Positions 21,301-31,682 are shown, numbered from the stretch's first letter. The stretch is DNA of 64,000 bases from Cepaea nemoralis (GCA_014155875.1 JACEFZ010011080.1:326001-390000); one strand, 5' to 3'. Notes: generated from the letters alone by a model not told the origin. Numbers and translations: made by a program.

Positions 21301-24300
21301 TCCAGTAGTGGGTAATGCTCAATCTTGTAACCTCAAATCCTGAAATAACCAAAAATATCAATTGTAACATTGTAATCTAATATGCTTGTCCTAATAGGCA
21401 ACAAAGCAGGATTTACGCGAGGCTGGCCACTCCATCACACAGATAACTACAAGACATTGGACGAGGTTGGAAACAACACTGGATATATAACAACAAAACA
21501 TTACACATGAAGCAATCACAAAACAGAGAAGCATGTACAACAGTAAAGAAACTTACACTCGGATCTGTCGAATTGCCCCGTACTTCCCAAAGATGTCATA
21601 CATCTCTTCTGCTGTGATTTTGTACGGGAGATTCTTCACGTACAGGACTCTGTTCACTTCTGGTGGAAGACGAACCTGAGGATGGACAAACAACACTGTT
21701 TATATAATATGTACATAACACAGGATTGTCAGATCTTAGTCAGATATGACTGAGCTAGCGTATGACAGCAGGCGGTACTGGGAGGATACAAGCCTTATCC
21801 TGGTGCAAGTAAATGCAACCTAAAGACTAAATGTCACGGTAGGGCAGACCAGGCCCCAAGCCTTGGTTGGCAACTGGCCTATGATGGAAGCTCCAACAGG
21901 CAGAAGCTGGGTGTACCTGGCACTCCTGGAGTGTACAAATACTTTAATTTTGTTGAGACTGCATATTGTTTTTACAGTATATATTACACATGTGAGGGTT
22001 ACTGTGGCTTACAGATATGCACCCCCATCAAACTCAACAAGTATTTGGTTCAAATCCAGCTATGGACTTCTTCAGTGTCCAAGTCAGCAAATCTTTCACT
22101 AGAATAAAATCCCATCATTCTCTCCAGGTCAGTGTGTGCACCACACAACTTCTGATCAAGTTTTGAAGCCCTTGGGCACATCAGACTTGCAGCAGGTCTG
22201 CATGGCCGAATGGATAAGAATGTTGTTCTTAAACATCCGGTGTGCTGAAGCTGAGGTAGGCGGTTCAACCCCTACACCGGACAGTTGGACTAAAATTTTG
22301 ATCTGCTGTCCTTGACTTGTGGACGTTAATTACAAGTACCTCTGAAGTCAGAGTGAGTTCGCCTGATGGCGAGGAGGGACACTGTTAATAGGGAAAGCTA
22401 ACCCTCATGCAAAATTCAGTCCATCACTACTATAAATAGTGTGTGTGGGACTACGCTTGAGTTCAAAGTGAGTAGGTGCAAAACACACACAAAAGACACC
22501 CCCCCCCCAAAAAAAAAAAAATCAAGACTTGCACAACAAAGTTGGACGATTGGTCTTGGTCTCTCAAAATTGATGTAACTTTCCAGGCAAAATAAACAGA
22601 TGCTTAGTCTTTCTCAGCAAATGTCATTAGGTATAGATGCTGATAGTTCCAGGTGCTCAGTGACTGTAAACAAGATCGATTCCTCCTCTCAAACACCCCT
22701 CCTGACTGGAACCACACTGAAATCTAAACTCAAACAGCCCCTCTGCCGTGCGTCCACCTTGACGAGGTACGAGGTAGAGGGGCTTGCGCGTTCCAATGAC
22801 CCCAAGAGCTATGCCGACGGTAGCACAGCTACTGGTAGGGTCACCCATGTCGGACAGGTCAAGGGAGAGGGACCAGACGAAGAGACACACAAACCTGCTG
22901 CCTTGTAGGTAGACTGGGGACAGTCAAAGGCTAGGGAAAGCATCCCGAAAAATGCTTGTCGAAATTGGATGTACTGAGCCACAGGCTTGACAAAGAAGTG
23001 CAACGTAACTTTATCATTTCATGATGCCACAGATGAAAATTAATCATTATGGTGCTAATCCCGTGAAGTCCCATCAGGCGGTGATAGTGCCGGGCCCCCT
23101 GCCTCGAGGGGGTCCACCCATGACTACTGGTGGTCACCTTCCCCTGTGCTGTGGAGTCAAGGCACAGAGGAGTAGGTTAAGAGCTATTGACCAAATACCA
23201 AGGACACTCAACATACTACAGTGGAATGCCGAAGGAGTTTATAACAAGAAAGAATCCCGGACACAGCGTCTTTATAAAGATAGAATAGATGTGGCATGCA
23301 TTCAAGAGACACACCTCAACGCCAAGCGCAAATTTTCAGTCAGGGGATATCAGGCGAAGGACATAAAGGAGGAGTTCTAATACTTACACGAAATACAATA
23401 CCTTGCAGCGAAGTATCTGTGATCTCTGACAACCAAACAGAAATTATAGGTGTTGATATAATGATAAAGGACGTGAAAATAAGAATTTACAATCTTTATA
23501 GCCCAGCAGATAAGGATCTTACACTCTCAAACATGAAAATAACTGACACAAATTGCATTATTGTCGGAGACTTTAATAGCCGTTCAGAAAGATGGGGATA
23601 CCCAGATACTGACAAAAGAGGAGATGAAGTGGAGGACTGGGAAATAGACTCAAATCTCCATCTACTCAACAAAGCGGATGACACACCGAGCTTCTACTCC
23701 AGAAGATGGATTACCACTTCTACTCCAGACTTAGCTTTCTGCACAGGAGACATCCTTCACAAAATCGACCGCCATGTGCTGGACCAATTAGCAGGTAGTG
23801 ACCACAGACCAATCAAGCTTGTAATGAATATGGAGTATGTTCCACAGGAGCAAAAGCCCTTGCCCCGCTGGAATTACAAACGAGCAAATTGGGACAGATT
23901 TGCCATACTAACAGACAAATATTGTGAAAACATAAATACACGATATGGCAACATGAAGCAAATGGTGGAAAGTCTAAACAGCAATAATACAGGCAGCCAC
24001 TGAGTCCATTCCAAGAGGAGCGAGGAAAAATTACAAACCATACTGGACTGAAGAACTACAAAGTTTGGAGGACAAAGTTGAAGATGCCAGGAAGACAGCA
24101 GAGAGAGAACAAACAATTGAAGCGAATATCTCTCTCAAAGCCATCTCAGCAAAATATAAAAGAACAGTAAATCAAACAACAAGAGATTGTTGGAGGGAAA
24201 AAACAGAAAACCTGAATTTTGACAGGGATGGAAACAAACTATGGAAACTAGTGAAAGCCATGAACAATGAAGGACCTAGAAATAAACAAATAACAATTAA

Positions 24301-25203
24301 ACAAGGAAATGCCTTGCTTACAGGAAAAAAGGCTGCAAATGCACTAATGGAACACTATGCCAGTGCAAACCACATTGATATTACAACCGAACAGAAGAAA
24401 GCAATCAAAGATAAACAGATACATCATAGTAATACAGAGACAGCAGCAAAATATATGATGGCAAATCTAACAATGGAAGAAATGGAGCAGGCAATGAATA
24501 CCCTAAAAAAGAAGAAATCACCAGGAAAGGATGGAATCACAAATGAAATGCTAATAGGACTAGGGACAAAGGCAAAAAAGAAACTACTAGCAGTCCTAAA
24601 TTACAGCTGGAAGAGGGGAATAGTCCCACAGGCATGGAAGGAAGCTATACTAATACCAGTCCCAAAGAAAGGAAAAGACCTGGAAGAACCAAATGGCTAT
24701 CGACCTATCAGTCTACTTAGCTGTGTAGGAAAATTAATGGAACGCATTATCAATGGCAGGCTAACATGGCATCCGGAAGAAAACAAACTCTTAACACCAC
24801 ACCAAGCAAGATTCAGAAAGTACAGATCCACTGAAGATCAAATAACCTATATAGCTCAGGAAATAGAGGATGCCTTCCACGAGAAAACGCACACACTAGC
24901 GGTCTGGATAGATTTAGAAAAAGCATTATATGACTACTTATATGAATTAAATGAGATGCTCCCCATCAGGGGCTGGGAGAAGCCGGTCCGGATCAGACAG
25001 ACAGACAGTCGGGAACGGGAGCTTATATGACTACCTATATGAATTAAATGAGATGCTCCACACAAGGAGCTGGGCGATGCCGGGCCGGGTCAGACAGACA
25101 GACAGATAGTCGGTAACGGGAACGAGAACTTATATGACTGCTTATATGAATTAAATGAGATGCTCCCCACCAGGGACTGGGCGAAGCCGGGCCGGGTCAG
25201 CTA

Positions 25204-25279
<76 letters not shown>

Positions 25280-28200
25280 TATATATATGTGTGTGAGTGT
25301 GTATATATATAGTTCTATCGTGCCATGACCGGAAATGAAAACATAAGTGATGTACGGAGCCATCCCACATAGATTCACCGTGTCCACAAATATCGCTATT
25401 TACAGGCCATGAGGAGCGGCTGGCCGAGTGGCTAGAACGCCGGACTCTCATTCGGGAGACCCAGGTTCAATCCCTCGTTAAGGTGTGGGATTTTTTTTCT
25501 GTCGAGGGCAAAAAATCCTAACCTGCACAGTTTGCGGCGACTGCACTAGCCAGGCGGCCTTAATTCCTCAGACTCAAAGACCCCTCTGCCATACACTTCA
25601 AGGTACCATATTGGCAGTAAATGACAGTTGACAGTAAAGACCATGCATTCTTTCGACGTCATTCATTCATATCTCACGTGACAATAACACACGTCATCTT
25701 GGGTTTTCCGGGAAAGGTTTGCCTAATATTCTGTGCACAGCGATTGGTTGAAATCATTGTGACCTTTTACATAAATAAAACTATATTTCACACTTACCGT
25801 AATTAATTTATTTTCATACTCGTAATAGAATTGCACCAAGTGCAGATGGATTTTCGAATTCTGCATACAAGATTACATATATTCTGAAATTTTCATCACA
25901 AAACTTGCTTTACTTGTGAATGAAAACAAAATTTCTGTGAAGGCATGTTTTTATTCTTTGCGGCATATTGATCGGACTGGCATGTTTCTATTGTACCAGA
26001 GTACAGAACCAACAAAGACTGGGTTTTTGTACAAAGACTGTTTATTTTCTTCACGATGACAACATGGCTTCTTTCCAGTTCTCAGGCGGGATGTTGACTG
26101 TCCCCTGACAACCCACTACGTCACGACTTGAGCATCTCTCCTCGCTTCACTCCCGATGCTCAATCGTGCTGTAGCTTTTCCCACTAGATACTAATACTCC
26201 ACTACTGTTACACCTCCCTATGTTTTCTAAAGACTTTTTCCTATAAAGGAAAAAATCTTTACTCCTAATCCCCTCACTCTATTCCCTCTTTTTCCTTACC
26301 TCACACGGTTCCTCTAATCTTCCCCAACCCAACTCTATTCTTTAACTCTTTCCCCTGCTATATATATTCAACCCACTTCTTCTTCGTTCCTGGCCCTTCA
26401 AACAAACATAACATATTTACATATCCTTAATAACATTTAAATCTCAACTTTATACAATACATCATAACACGTCTTCTTAAATACTCCTTCTTCTCTTCAT
26501 AAGCACTCTGCTTAAAATTTCAAACGCTGTATTCTTCTGATACCAACTCCCTATTTCCATCACCAACCCCACTAATTCTCTACTTTTAATCAACCTGAAA
26601 TCACTTTCACACGATAGGAAGACAAAGAATCGGTGGCCACCGGAATTTAAAAGAAGACAAAAATGCTCGACTGTAGTCCACAGGCCTCGATAGGGCACAA
26701 CAAAATCTCACAGGGCCTCCATAGGGCACAACAAAATCTCACAGGGCCTCGATAGGGCACAACAAAATCTCACAGGGCCTCGATAGGGCACAACAAAATC
26801 TCACAGGGCCTCGATAGGGCACAACAAAACTTCACAGGGCCTCGATAGGGCACAACAAAACTTCACAGGGCCTCGATAGGGCACAACAAAACTTCACAGG
26901 GCCTCAGTACAGTTCTTCAACCCTTGGTTGGGTCCCTTCTGAGATGGAGTACATCAAATCGACGTCTTGAGATAGTCCGACACGCAACAGAGCCCAAAAG
27001 ATTAGCGAGCGGCTCTCATTTGCAGTAAAGCCTCGAGATAGTCTGACTCGTCAAGAAAACATTGGGCAATCCATGAATGAGTTATTTATTTGCTGTCTCG
27101 ACTGTCTTTTACCAACGTTCTTTTTTCTATTTGTTAGCGTTCCGAACGAAACCTATTAACATTGAGGCTGAACTTGATTGTCTTATTGAAAAGTTCTTTC
27201 TCACCTGACTCAACGATCAGACAACTGGACTTCTGGATTGCCCTTTAGCCAAACTTCTGCTTGCTCAAGACATGATCAAACCGAGCCGACTTTCAGCACA
27301 CTCCTCGTTCGAGATATTGATTTACTGACTTGAACTTGACACGTTCGGCAAAGTAATGAACCAGAGGAGTCGTTATGATGGTGTTTGCAGGCGCTGTCAC
27401 CCGTTATGGTAAGTTGGGTTGGTTTTCAGTCTTCTCTTGACGCCAATTTATTTGTTATCTCAAGTCTTGAAAAAGACTTACAGACAACCGCCCCTGGCCG
27501 GGCTTTTGGTCGCTGTATTCACAGATAACTTATACTTATTGGCCATCTTTCCCACTGCGCCTTGTTACGTTCAATGCTTGTTCAAAAGCGCGCCGAAATT
27601 GTTTCTGGCGATTTAGACAAACGGAGCAAGGATCATCTTCTTAGTTTTTGGCCTCTGCGATGTTATATAGTATACGGCCTGACTTCGCGTTGTTTCTCTG
27701 TAGACCGGATTATACCAGGTTCGAATCCTCGGTCGTAGGCTCCAAAATTAGTCCTGTACCAGAGTACAGAACCAACAAAGACTGGGTTTTTGTACAAAGA
27801 CTGTTTATTTTCTTCACGATGACAACATGGCTTCTTTCCAGTTCTCAGGCGGGATGTTGACTGTCCCCTGACAACCCACTACGTCACGACTTGAGCATCT
27901 CTCCTCGCTTCACTCCCGATGCTCAATCGTGCTGTAGCTTTTCCCACTAGATACTAATACTCCACTACTGTTACACTATTCTGGCACTCGTAATAGAAAC
28001 GCATCATGTGCAGATAGATTTTTGAATTCTGCATACGAGATTACATATATTTGGAAAGTTTTATCCCGAAACTTGCCTTACTTGTGGATGAAATTTTCTG
28101 CGAAGACATGCCTTTGTTAACGGGGAAACACATGGCCATGGGCCATGGCGGCTGCGCATGCGCATATCGTTCAGACTGTCGTGTACATGTTCACTTTGTA

Positions 28201-31200
28201 AAACGCAAAACTTGCAATTTGAACTACTAAAGTTAAATAAAATACAAGTTTAAAGATTAATAGTAATTTATTAGTATACATGTACTATTTTTAATCATTT
28301 AACATGAAGGCACATATTTTTGAAGTCAGTTTTCATGTCCGTCTATGACCCGTCGGGTTGAGACCTCGCACGCGGAGAAAAATGGAAATGGGCACACTGA
28401 ACAGTAAGTAAATTTTTCTGCCGCTTTCAATAGAAAACCATTAATTGTAGATGGATTTTCGACTTCTGCATCCAAATATTACAGTTTCTATGATGATGTT
28501 ACGACCATAAGAGCCTTTATGAATGGGAAGCCCAAAATGGCGGCTAGTGTTTGACTATATTACAAATCTTTGTGGAGTAATCATTGTGTCCGCCTGTCAC
28601 GCGGGAGACCGAGGTTCTATTCCCCGCCGGGTAGTTTTTTTTTCTTTTACTTCATTTTTCACAAATTTATTAGGTGATATAATAAAACATATCAACCATT
28701 ACGAACTAACATACAGAAGTGAGAAACTCGAAGCTTGTGAATAAAGTGTGTTCTATGGATCTGTTGAAGCTGCCGGGGAGTGCATCCCCCACAGGCAGCG
28801 GAATGATTGAGTTTCGGAATTGATGGATACAATAGATGTCTTTGTTTAATGTGAATTTTAATTGCCATATAAAATATTGCCCCTGAATCAGCAAAGTTTC
28901 ATCACTAAACTTGCTCAAATTGTGGTTGAAAAACAGATTTTCTGCGAAGATGTACCATTGTGAAATAGAAATCCACGGGTCAAGGAGGCCTTGCATATCG
29001 ATTTGGCTACACTTTGTAACACTCAAAACGTGCAATTTGAACTACTAAAGTTAAAGTGAACACAATCTTAAAGATTAATAATAATTTATTTGTATACTTG
29101 TACTATTTTATATGGGAGACTTTATACATAGTTGAAGTATGAATAAAGGGATACTTTATACATAGTTGTAGTATGAACAAAGGGATACTTTATACATAGT
29201 TGAAGTATGAATAAAACTTAGCTTTATTCATACTTAGTGACATTACGTTAGTCCTTTTTGGTTGTTTAAATATCATGAATAATTTTTTGTGTCCCCAGGT
29301 GAGGTCAAGAATTGTTAACTTGTGTTTCTGTAAACTTACTGTTTATTTACAGGCATCCATCTTTGTTTACGTTACCGACCTACTATTTCCTACTATTTAT
29401 GTCATAATTCTGGTCAGAGCTGACAGTAATTGCGTCACCTCAGAGAGACATGATTAGGCAATACAAACACCAGGCTTTCTCGACTGACTGGCCTCATGAA
29501 TTAACCTTTATTAACAAGCTTCAAGTTTCTCAGTTCTATATTTTAGTTCCAAATATTTTTTTGGGAGAGTTTATACGGAGTGGAGTCCGAATAGACAGAG
29601 TAGTTTATACGGAGCTGGGTATAGCTGAAGTATGAAGCTGTTTAAATATCAAGAATAATTTTCCAGATTGGTATCCCCAATGTGTCCCCATGCGAGTTAA
29701 AGAATTGTTAACCTATGTTTCTGTACACTTTACTGTTTACTACAGGCTTCCATCTTTGTTGACATTACCGCCCTACTATTTCCCACTATTGATGTCCTCA
29801 TAATTCCGGTCCAAGCTGACAGTAATATGCGTCGCCTCAGAAAGACATGATTAGGCAATTCAAACACCAGGCTTCCGACTTACTGGCCTGATGAATTAAC
29901 AAATAAACAAGGAAATGCTACGCACATAAAGTGCAGGAAAACCTGGTATATGTGAAGCAGGTTGAAAAGAGAGAGGGGGGAGATAGATAACGAAGCTAGT
30001 GTGAGAGACAGACAGAGATATGAGAAAGATGTGTTGAAAGACATAAAAAAGTGATAACTTTTATATAATATAAATAAGATAATATAAGTGACAAAACATC
30101 TTTTCATAATCATAGTTCCTAATATTTTTTTTTTTATTAAAAAGCCGTTTGCACCCAATTAATTGCTGAAAAATTAAAAAAAAAAAAAAAAACGCGTCCA
30201 GCAGGGAATCGAACCAACAGCTCCTGCTTATCAGGCAGAGACACTTACCACTGTGCTACTGAGGATATGATTTTGAATCAACAAAAGTATATAACATAGC
30301 CACGCTCATTTGACTAGGCAAATCACGTGACCAGCCGGGGTTTCCGGAAAAAACGGAGTGGAGTCCGAATAGACAGAGTAGTTTATACGGAGCGGAGTCC
30401 GAATAGACAGAGTAGTTTATACGGAGCGGAGTCCGTATAGACACTTCCTATTTTTTGTTTGTTAAAAAGTCGCTTTCACCCAATTAATTGCTGAACAATT
30501 TTTTTTTAAAATTGTCCGGTCTGGAATTGAACCTCGATCTCCCGCATAAAAGGCCGAGACACTTACCGCTATGCTACTAAGGACATGATTTTGAATCAAT
30601 GAAAGTGTATAATATAGCTACACGCATGTCCCGATGACATCATGTACGTTAAGTCGTGTGACTTGGCAAATCATGTGACCAGCCGGGACAGTTCAACTAT
30701 GAATAAAGGCAGTCTTTATACATAGTTAAAGTATGAATTAAGGGAGAATTTATTCATAGTTGGAGTATGAATAGTCACTTCGATTTTATATTGACGGAAC
30801 ATATTTTTGAAGTCAGTTTTCATATGACCGTTTGAGACAATCTCGCACGCACAGACAAGCACAGACCGGTGGCGGACGTAATGGACACACTGGAGAGCTC
30901 TAAAACCGTATGAGGAACATGAGAAATCGTAACTTGCTTCACCTTCACAAACATGTGAATATATTTACTTAGAATTGACATACAGGCATCAATGAGGTAC
31001 CATTAGATTTTGATTTTCAAGGCCTATCTACTGTGGTGGTTTCATTAGTAAATATACTCAAAATTTAAAATCATGATGGACACAAATGATATACACACCT
31101 GATGAGGGACCGTTGGATTGCATTTCTGCAGGATTTATTCGGGTCTTTGACTTTAAAACAATTCTGAACATTTGACTAAATTACCTAGTCGCGTTATGGA

Positions 31201-31459
31201 AATAAATAAACACAAAAACAAATCTAATCGCCAGGCAGGGGTATTTTTTTAAATTTATTTAAGTTTTAAGCGACAGAGACTTTTTGTTTTTCGTAATAAC
31301 TTATAAAAGTTAATGTCTTAAGGTATATCATTTAGCGAATGAACTTATTCTTAAATACATGTGTAATTTCTGACAAAATCTAAGTGCCCAAACATGTTAA
31401 ACCTGAATTCAGAAGAAAAAATCTGAAGAACTTACGTTAGCTCTCTTGCTCATCGCCAT
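18278..31459 (-). CDS. SF3B6: SF3B6, splicing factor 3B subunit 6 (p14/SF3b14a), spliced over four coding exons
   Basis: Joining minus-strand exons 31459-31436, 21675-21557, 19337-19199 and 18367-18278 gives 372 nt: 123 codons plus TAA. Human SF3B6, as I recall it, has 125 residues. The protein starts MAMSKRAN and continues [19 protein letters not shown], then [34 protein letters not shown] and [19 protein letters not shown], ending [10 protein letters not shown]. It is a single RRM: RNP2 is LYVKNLP (Tyr20, matching the human branch-point-contacting Tyr22) and RNP1 is KGTAFVVYE. By family knowledge it binds SF3B1 and lies next to the branch-point adenosine in the U2 snRNP. All introns are GT-AG. 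Intron 1 (9.8 kb) carries several mobile elements. The start was chosen because ATG GCG ATG matches the conserved N-terminus. Transcript ends and promoter are not resolved. Confidence 0.95.
18890..19067. repeat. GAA/GAG-rich purine tract in SF3B6 intron 3
   Basis: Interrupted AGAAGAGGAAGATAACCAAG units (about 21 bp, four copies toward the 3' side) plus irregular GGA/GAA. It sits 132 bp from exon 3. On the transcript strand it is C/U-rich. Confidence 0.93.
19199..19337 (-). CDS. SF3B6: SF3B6 coding exon 3
   Basis: 139 nt. Acceptor TTTCAG ends at 19338 and donor GTGAGT is at 19198-19193. The first base completes the split Val codon, and [20 protein letters not shown] follows with RNP1. The exon ends LYYQSVR, where human has LYYNANR; the QSV replacement is a local difference. 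Confidence 0.95.
19500..20095. other. SF3B6 intron 2 sequence, unassigned
   Basis: On the minus strand 20090-19881 is open for 69 codons and rich in Lys/Glu ([14 protein letters not shown]). The following sequence also looks formerly coding but is broken. It could be an N-terminal retroelement fragment. I cannot name it. Confidence 0.25.
20515..20700 (-). repeat. SINE-A copy, degraded
   Basis: CCTTTGCGGGACATCACAG, then GGCAAGTTTATGTTCAGTAG and TTTGCCATTGC on the plus strand. The remainder is diverged. A plus-strand scrap (CAGACCGCCTTACGGTGG) follows at 20728. Confidence 0.7.
21128..21196 (+). other. tRNA-like sequence (isolated)
   Basis: Box A GCATGGTCAAGTGG and box B GGGTTTGATTC at normal spacing, with a CTCCAGG loop region. 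There is no clear acceptor stem. It is likely a tRNA-derived pseudogene or a lone SINE head. Confidence 0.5.
21557..21675 (-). CDS. SF3B6: SF3B6 coding exon 2
   Basis: 119 nt. Acceptor CTCAG is at 21680-21676 and donor GTAAGT at 21556-21551. It encodes [19 protein letters not shown] through AIRQIR plus two bases of the next Val codon. It covers RNP2 and the first helix of the RRM. Confidence 0.95.
22192..22480 (+). repeat. SINE-B copy, full length
   Basis: Box A CATGGCCGAATGGATAAGA and box B CGGTTCAACCCC. The body has CTCTGAAGTCAGAGTGAG and GTTAATAGGGAAAGCTAA, and it extends past the reference copy through TTGAGTTCAAAGTGAG. Confidence 0.92.
22737..22925 (+). other. Structured 5' leader of a non-LTR element
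   Basis: AGCCCCTCT (22737-22745) is perfectly complementary to AGAGGGGCT about 30 nt downstream. The loop contains a second hairpin, ACCT-TGACG-AGGT. The following block (GAGAGGGACCAGACGAAGAG, CCTTGTAGGTAGACTG) is shared with 45290-45455, upstream of a different element. It precedes the endonuclease frame by about 300 nt. Confidence 0.7.
23040..24925 (+). pseudogene. Non-LTR retrotransposon, APE endonuclease and N-terminal RT, 3'-truncated
   Basis: The reading runs in three segments. 23180-23365 holds LQWNAEG and CIQETHLN; 23350-23985 holds [19 protein letters not shown] and GSDHRPIK; 23975-24925 holds the RT fingers with [14 protein letters not shown] and [14 protein letters not shown]. Frameshifts are near 23350-23370 and 23980. 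The APE catalytic signatures are all visible. The RT stops inside motif A (WIDLEKA), just before the Phe-Asp, where a CTAGC-type repeat begins. QARF replaces the usual QAGF. Its closest relative here is 53852-57960 (minus). It lies in SF3B6 intron 1, antisense. Confidence 0.9.
24928..25204 (-). repeat. CTAGC-type element, 5' subrepeats, copy 1
   Basis: Two and a half copies of a 103-111 bp unit: ATGACTACTTATATGAATT, AATGAGATGCTCC, CTGGG.GA.GCCGG, (CAGA)n. Reversed, it opens CTAGCTGACCCGGCCCGGC, as at 48825 and near 37696. It abuts the truncated RT on one side and a (TA)n tract on the other. Confidence 0.9.
25203..25290. repeat. (TA)n microsatellite
   Basis: About 40 TA units at the end of the CTAGC-type repeat, then TG-rich sequence. 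Confidence 0.98.
25409..25640 (+). repeat. SINE-C copy, full length
   Basis: The head GGAGCGGCTGGCCGAGTGG (box A) and CCCAGGTTCAATCCCTCG (box B) are strongly tRNA-like, with an anticodon-arm-like CCGGACTCTCATTCGG. The body runs to ACCATATTGGCAGTAAATG. Confidence 0.92.
25820..25975. repeat. Module M1, copy 1 (left of LTR element)
   Basis: ACTCGTAATAGAATTGCACC, GTGCAGATGGATTTTCG and AATTCTGCATACAAGATTAC recur at 27988-28115 and, less well, near 28435-28500 and 28850-28960. It is a local segmental duplication predating the LTR insertion. Confidence 0.85.
25992..26212 (-). repeat. 3' LTR of the TRIM-like element
   Basis: Identical to 27755-27975. Terminal TG..CA with short inverted TGTA/TACA ends. 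AATAAA on the minus strand at 26046-26041. Confidence 0.92.
26690..26905. repeat. 31-bp tandem repeat inside the TRIM-like element
   Basis: About seven copies of a unit containing GATAGGGCACAACAAAA and CTCACAGGGCCT. The later copies change ATCTCAC to CTTCAC. Confidence 0.95.
27676..27745 (+). other. tRNA-like segment at the primer-binding site
   Basis: Downstream of GGCCTGACTTCGCG are CTCTGTAGACC (anticodon-arm-like), then CCAGGTTCGAATCCTCGG (T-arm, box B) and GTAGGCTCCA (acceptor end with CCA). The last 18 nt are the complement of the element's presumed PBS, but tRNA-like sequence extends well beyond them. Confidence 0.55.
27755..27975 (-). repeat. 5' LTR of the TRIM-like element
   Basis: Identical to 25992-26212. 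AATAAA on the minus strand at 27809-27804. Followed on the plus side by the CTAT duplication. Confidence 0.92.
27988..28345. repeat. Modules M1 and M2, copy 2
   Basis: M1 is at 27988-28115. M2 is at 28190-28345 (CTTGCAATTTGAACTACTAAA, AAAGATTAATAGTAATTTATT), repeated at 29013-29115. Its end (ACATATTTTTGAAGTCAG) recurs again near 30795-30825. Confidence 0.85.
28571..28633 (+). pseudogene. tRNA-Asp(GUC)-like pseudogene, 3' half
   Basis: CCGCCTGTCACGCGGGAGAC forms an intact anticodon arm with a GTC anticodon. CGAGGTTCTATTCCCCG is a near-normal T-arm. The D-arm (TAATCATTGTG) is degenerate and the acceptor stem does not pair convincingly. Confidence 0.7.
29115..29232. repeat. 34-bp tandem repeat (TATACATAGTTGAAGTATGA), about three copies
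   Basis: The unit is GATACTTTATACATAGTTG plus AAGTATGAATAAAGG. The final part (GCTTTATTCATACTTAG) is inverted. Related units recur at 30700-30775. Confidence 0.9.
29258..29910. repeat. Direct duplication of a 260-bp module (M3)
   Basis: 29258-29520 and 29636-29910 share TGTTTAAATATCA.GAATAAT, TGTTTCTGTA.ACTT.ACTG, CATCTTTGTT and GACATGATTAGGCAAT. A fragment of the 34-bp TACGGAG repeat lies between them. Confidence 0.9.
30125..30690 (-). repeat. Duplicated module M4 with tRNA-like heads
   Basis: Copies at 30125-30345 and 30450-30690 share CACCCAATTAATTGCTGAA, CACTTACC.CT.TGCTACT and CATGTGACCAGCCGGG. On the minus strand each contains a tRNA-like stretch. The first has arm TCTGC-CTGATAA-GCAGG (anticodon GAT) and box B GGTTCGATTCCC. 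The second has a CTTTTAT loop and GGTTCAATTCC. Confidence 0.85.
30348..30445. repeat. 34-bp tandem repeat (TTATACGGAGCGGAGTCCGA), three copies
   Basis: Three head-to-tail units, with one more unit and a half at 29569-29620. The unit length equals that of the neighbouring TATACATAGTTG repeat, though the sequence differs. Confidence 0.9.
31436..31459 (-). CDS. SF3B6: SF3B6 coding exon 1
   Basis: Eight codons, MAMSKRAN, followed by donor GTAAGT at 31435-31430. The exon ends on a codon boundary (phase 0) and the next exon resumes with VRLPPEV, as in the animal protein. A short 5' UTR must lie upstream; no TATA box was evident. Confidence 0.92.
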
Positions 31460-31682
31460 CTTGCCACTGCGTGCAGACGTTTAATTGTGTCTAGATGCCA
31501 GGTAGGATTACACATGTAAAATGGGAGGCGACACTGCCAGATTAACATGCCCGTTTCAAGTCAAAACTAGGATAATAGAGTCAAACATACTTCAATTAAA
31601 TATATATCAAATAGGGAACCGTTTAAGGCCACTAACACAGTTCATAAATAAACACACGTGTATTGTCTGGCATTCATAGAAG

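Larger units (their letters stand above)
25992..27975 (-). mobile_element. TRIM-like non-autonomous LTR element
   Basis: Two 221-bp direct repeats (25992-26212 and 27755-27975), identical by my reading, begin TGTAC and end GTTACA. They are flanked by a 4-bp duplication CTAT (25988-25991 and 27976-27979). The minus orientation follows from three signs: AATAAA inside each LTR, a purine tract AGGGAGG just before the 3' LTR (26213-26219), and a primer-binding-like TGGAGCCTACGACCGAGG (27743-27726) just inside the 5' LTR. The 1.54 kb interior has no gag-pol frame. It lies in SF3B6 intron 1 in sense orientation. Identical LTRs suggest a recent insertion. Confidence 0.88.

Noticed and set aside
25992..27975. 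Simple tandem or segmental duplication in place of an LTR element
   Set aside because: TG..CA ends, a 4-bp flanking duplication, a purine tract and a PBS-like site in consistent orientation are better explained by an LTR-type element.
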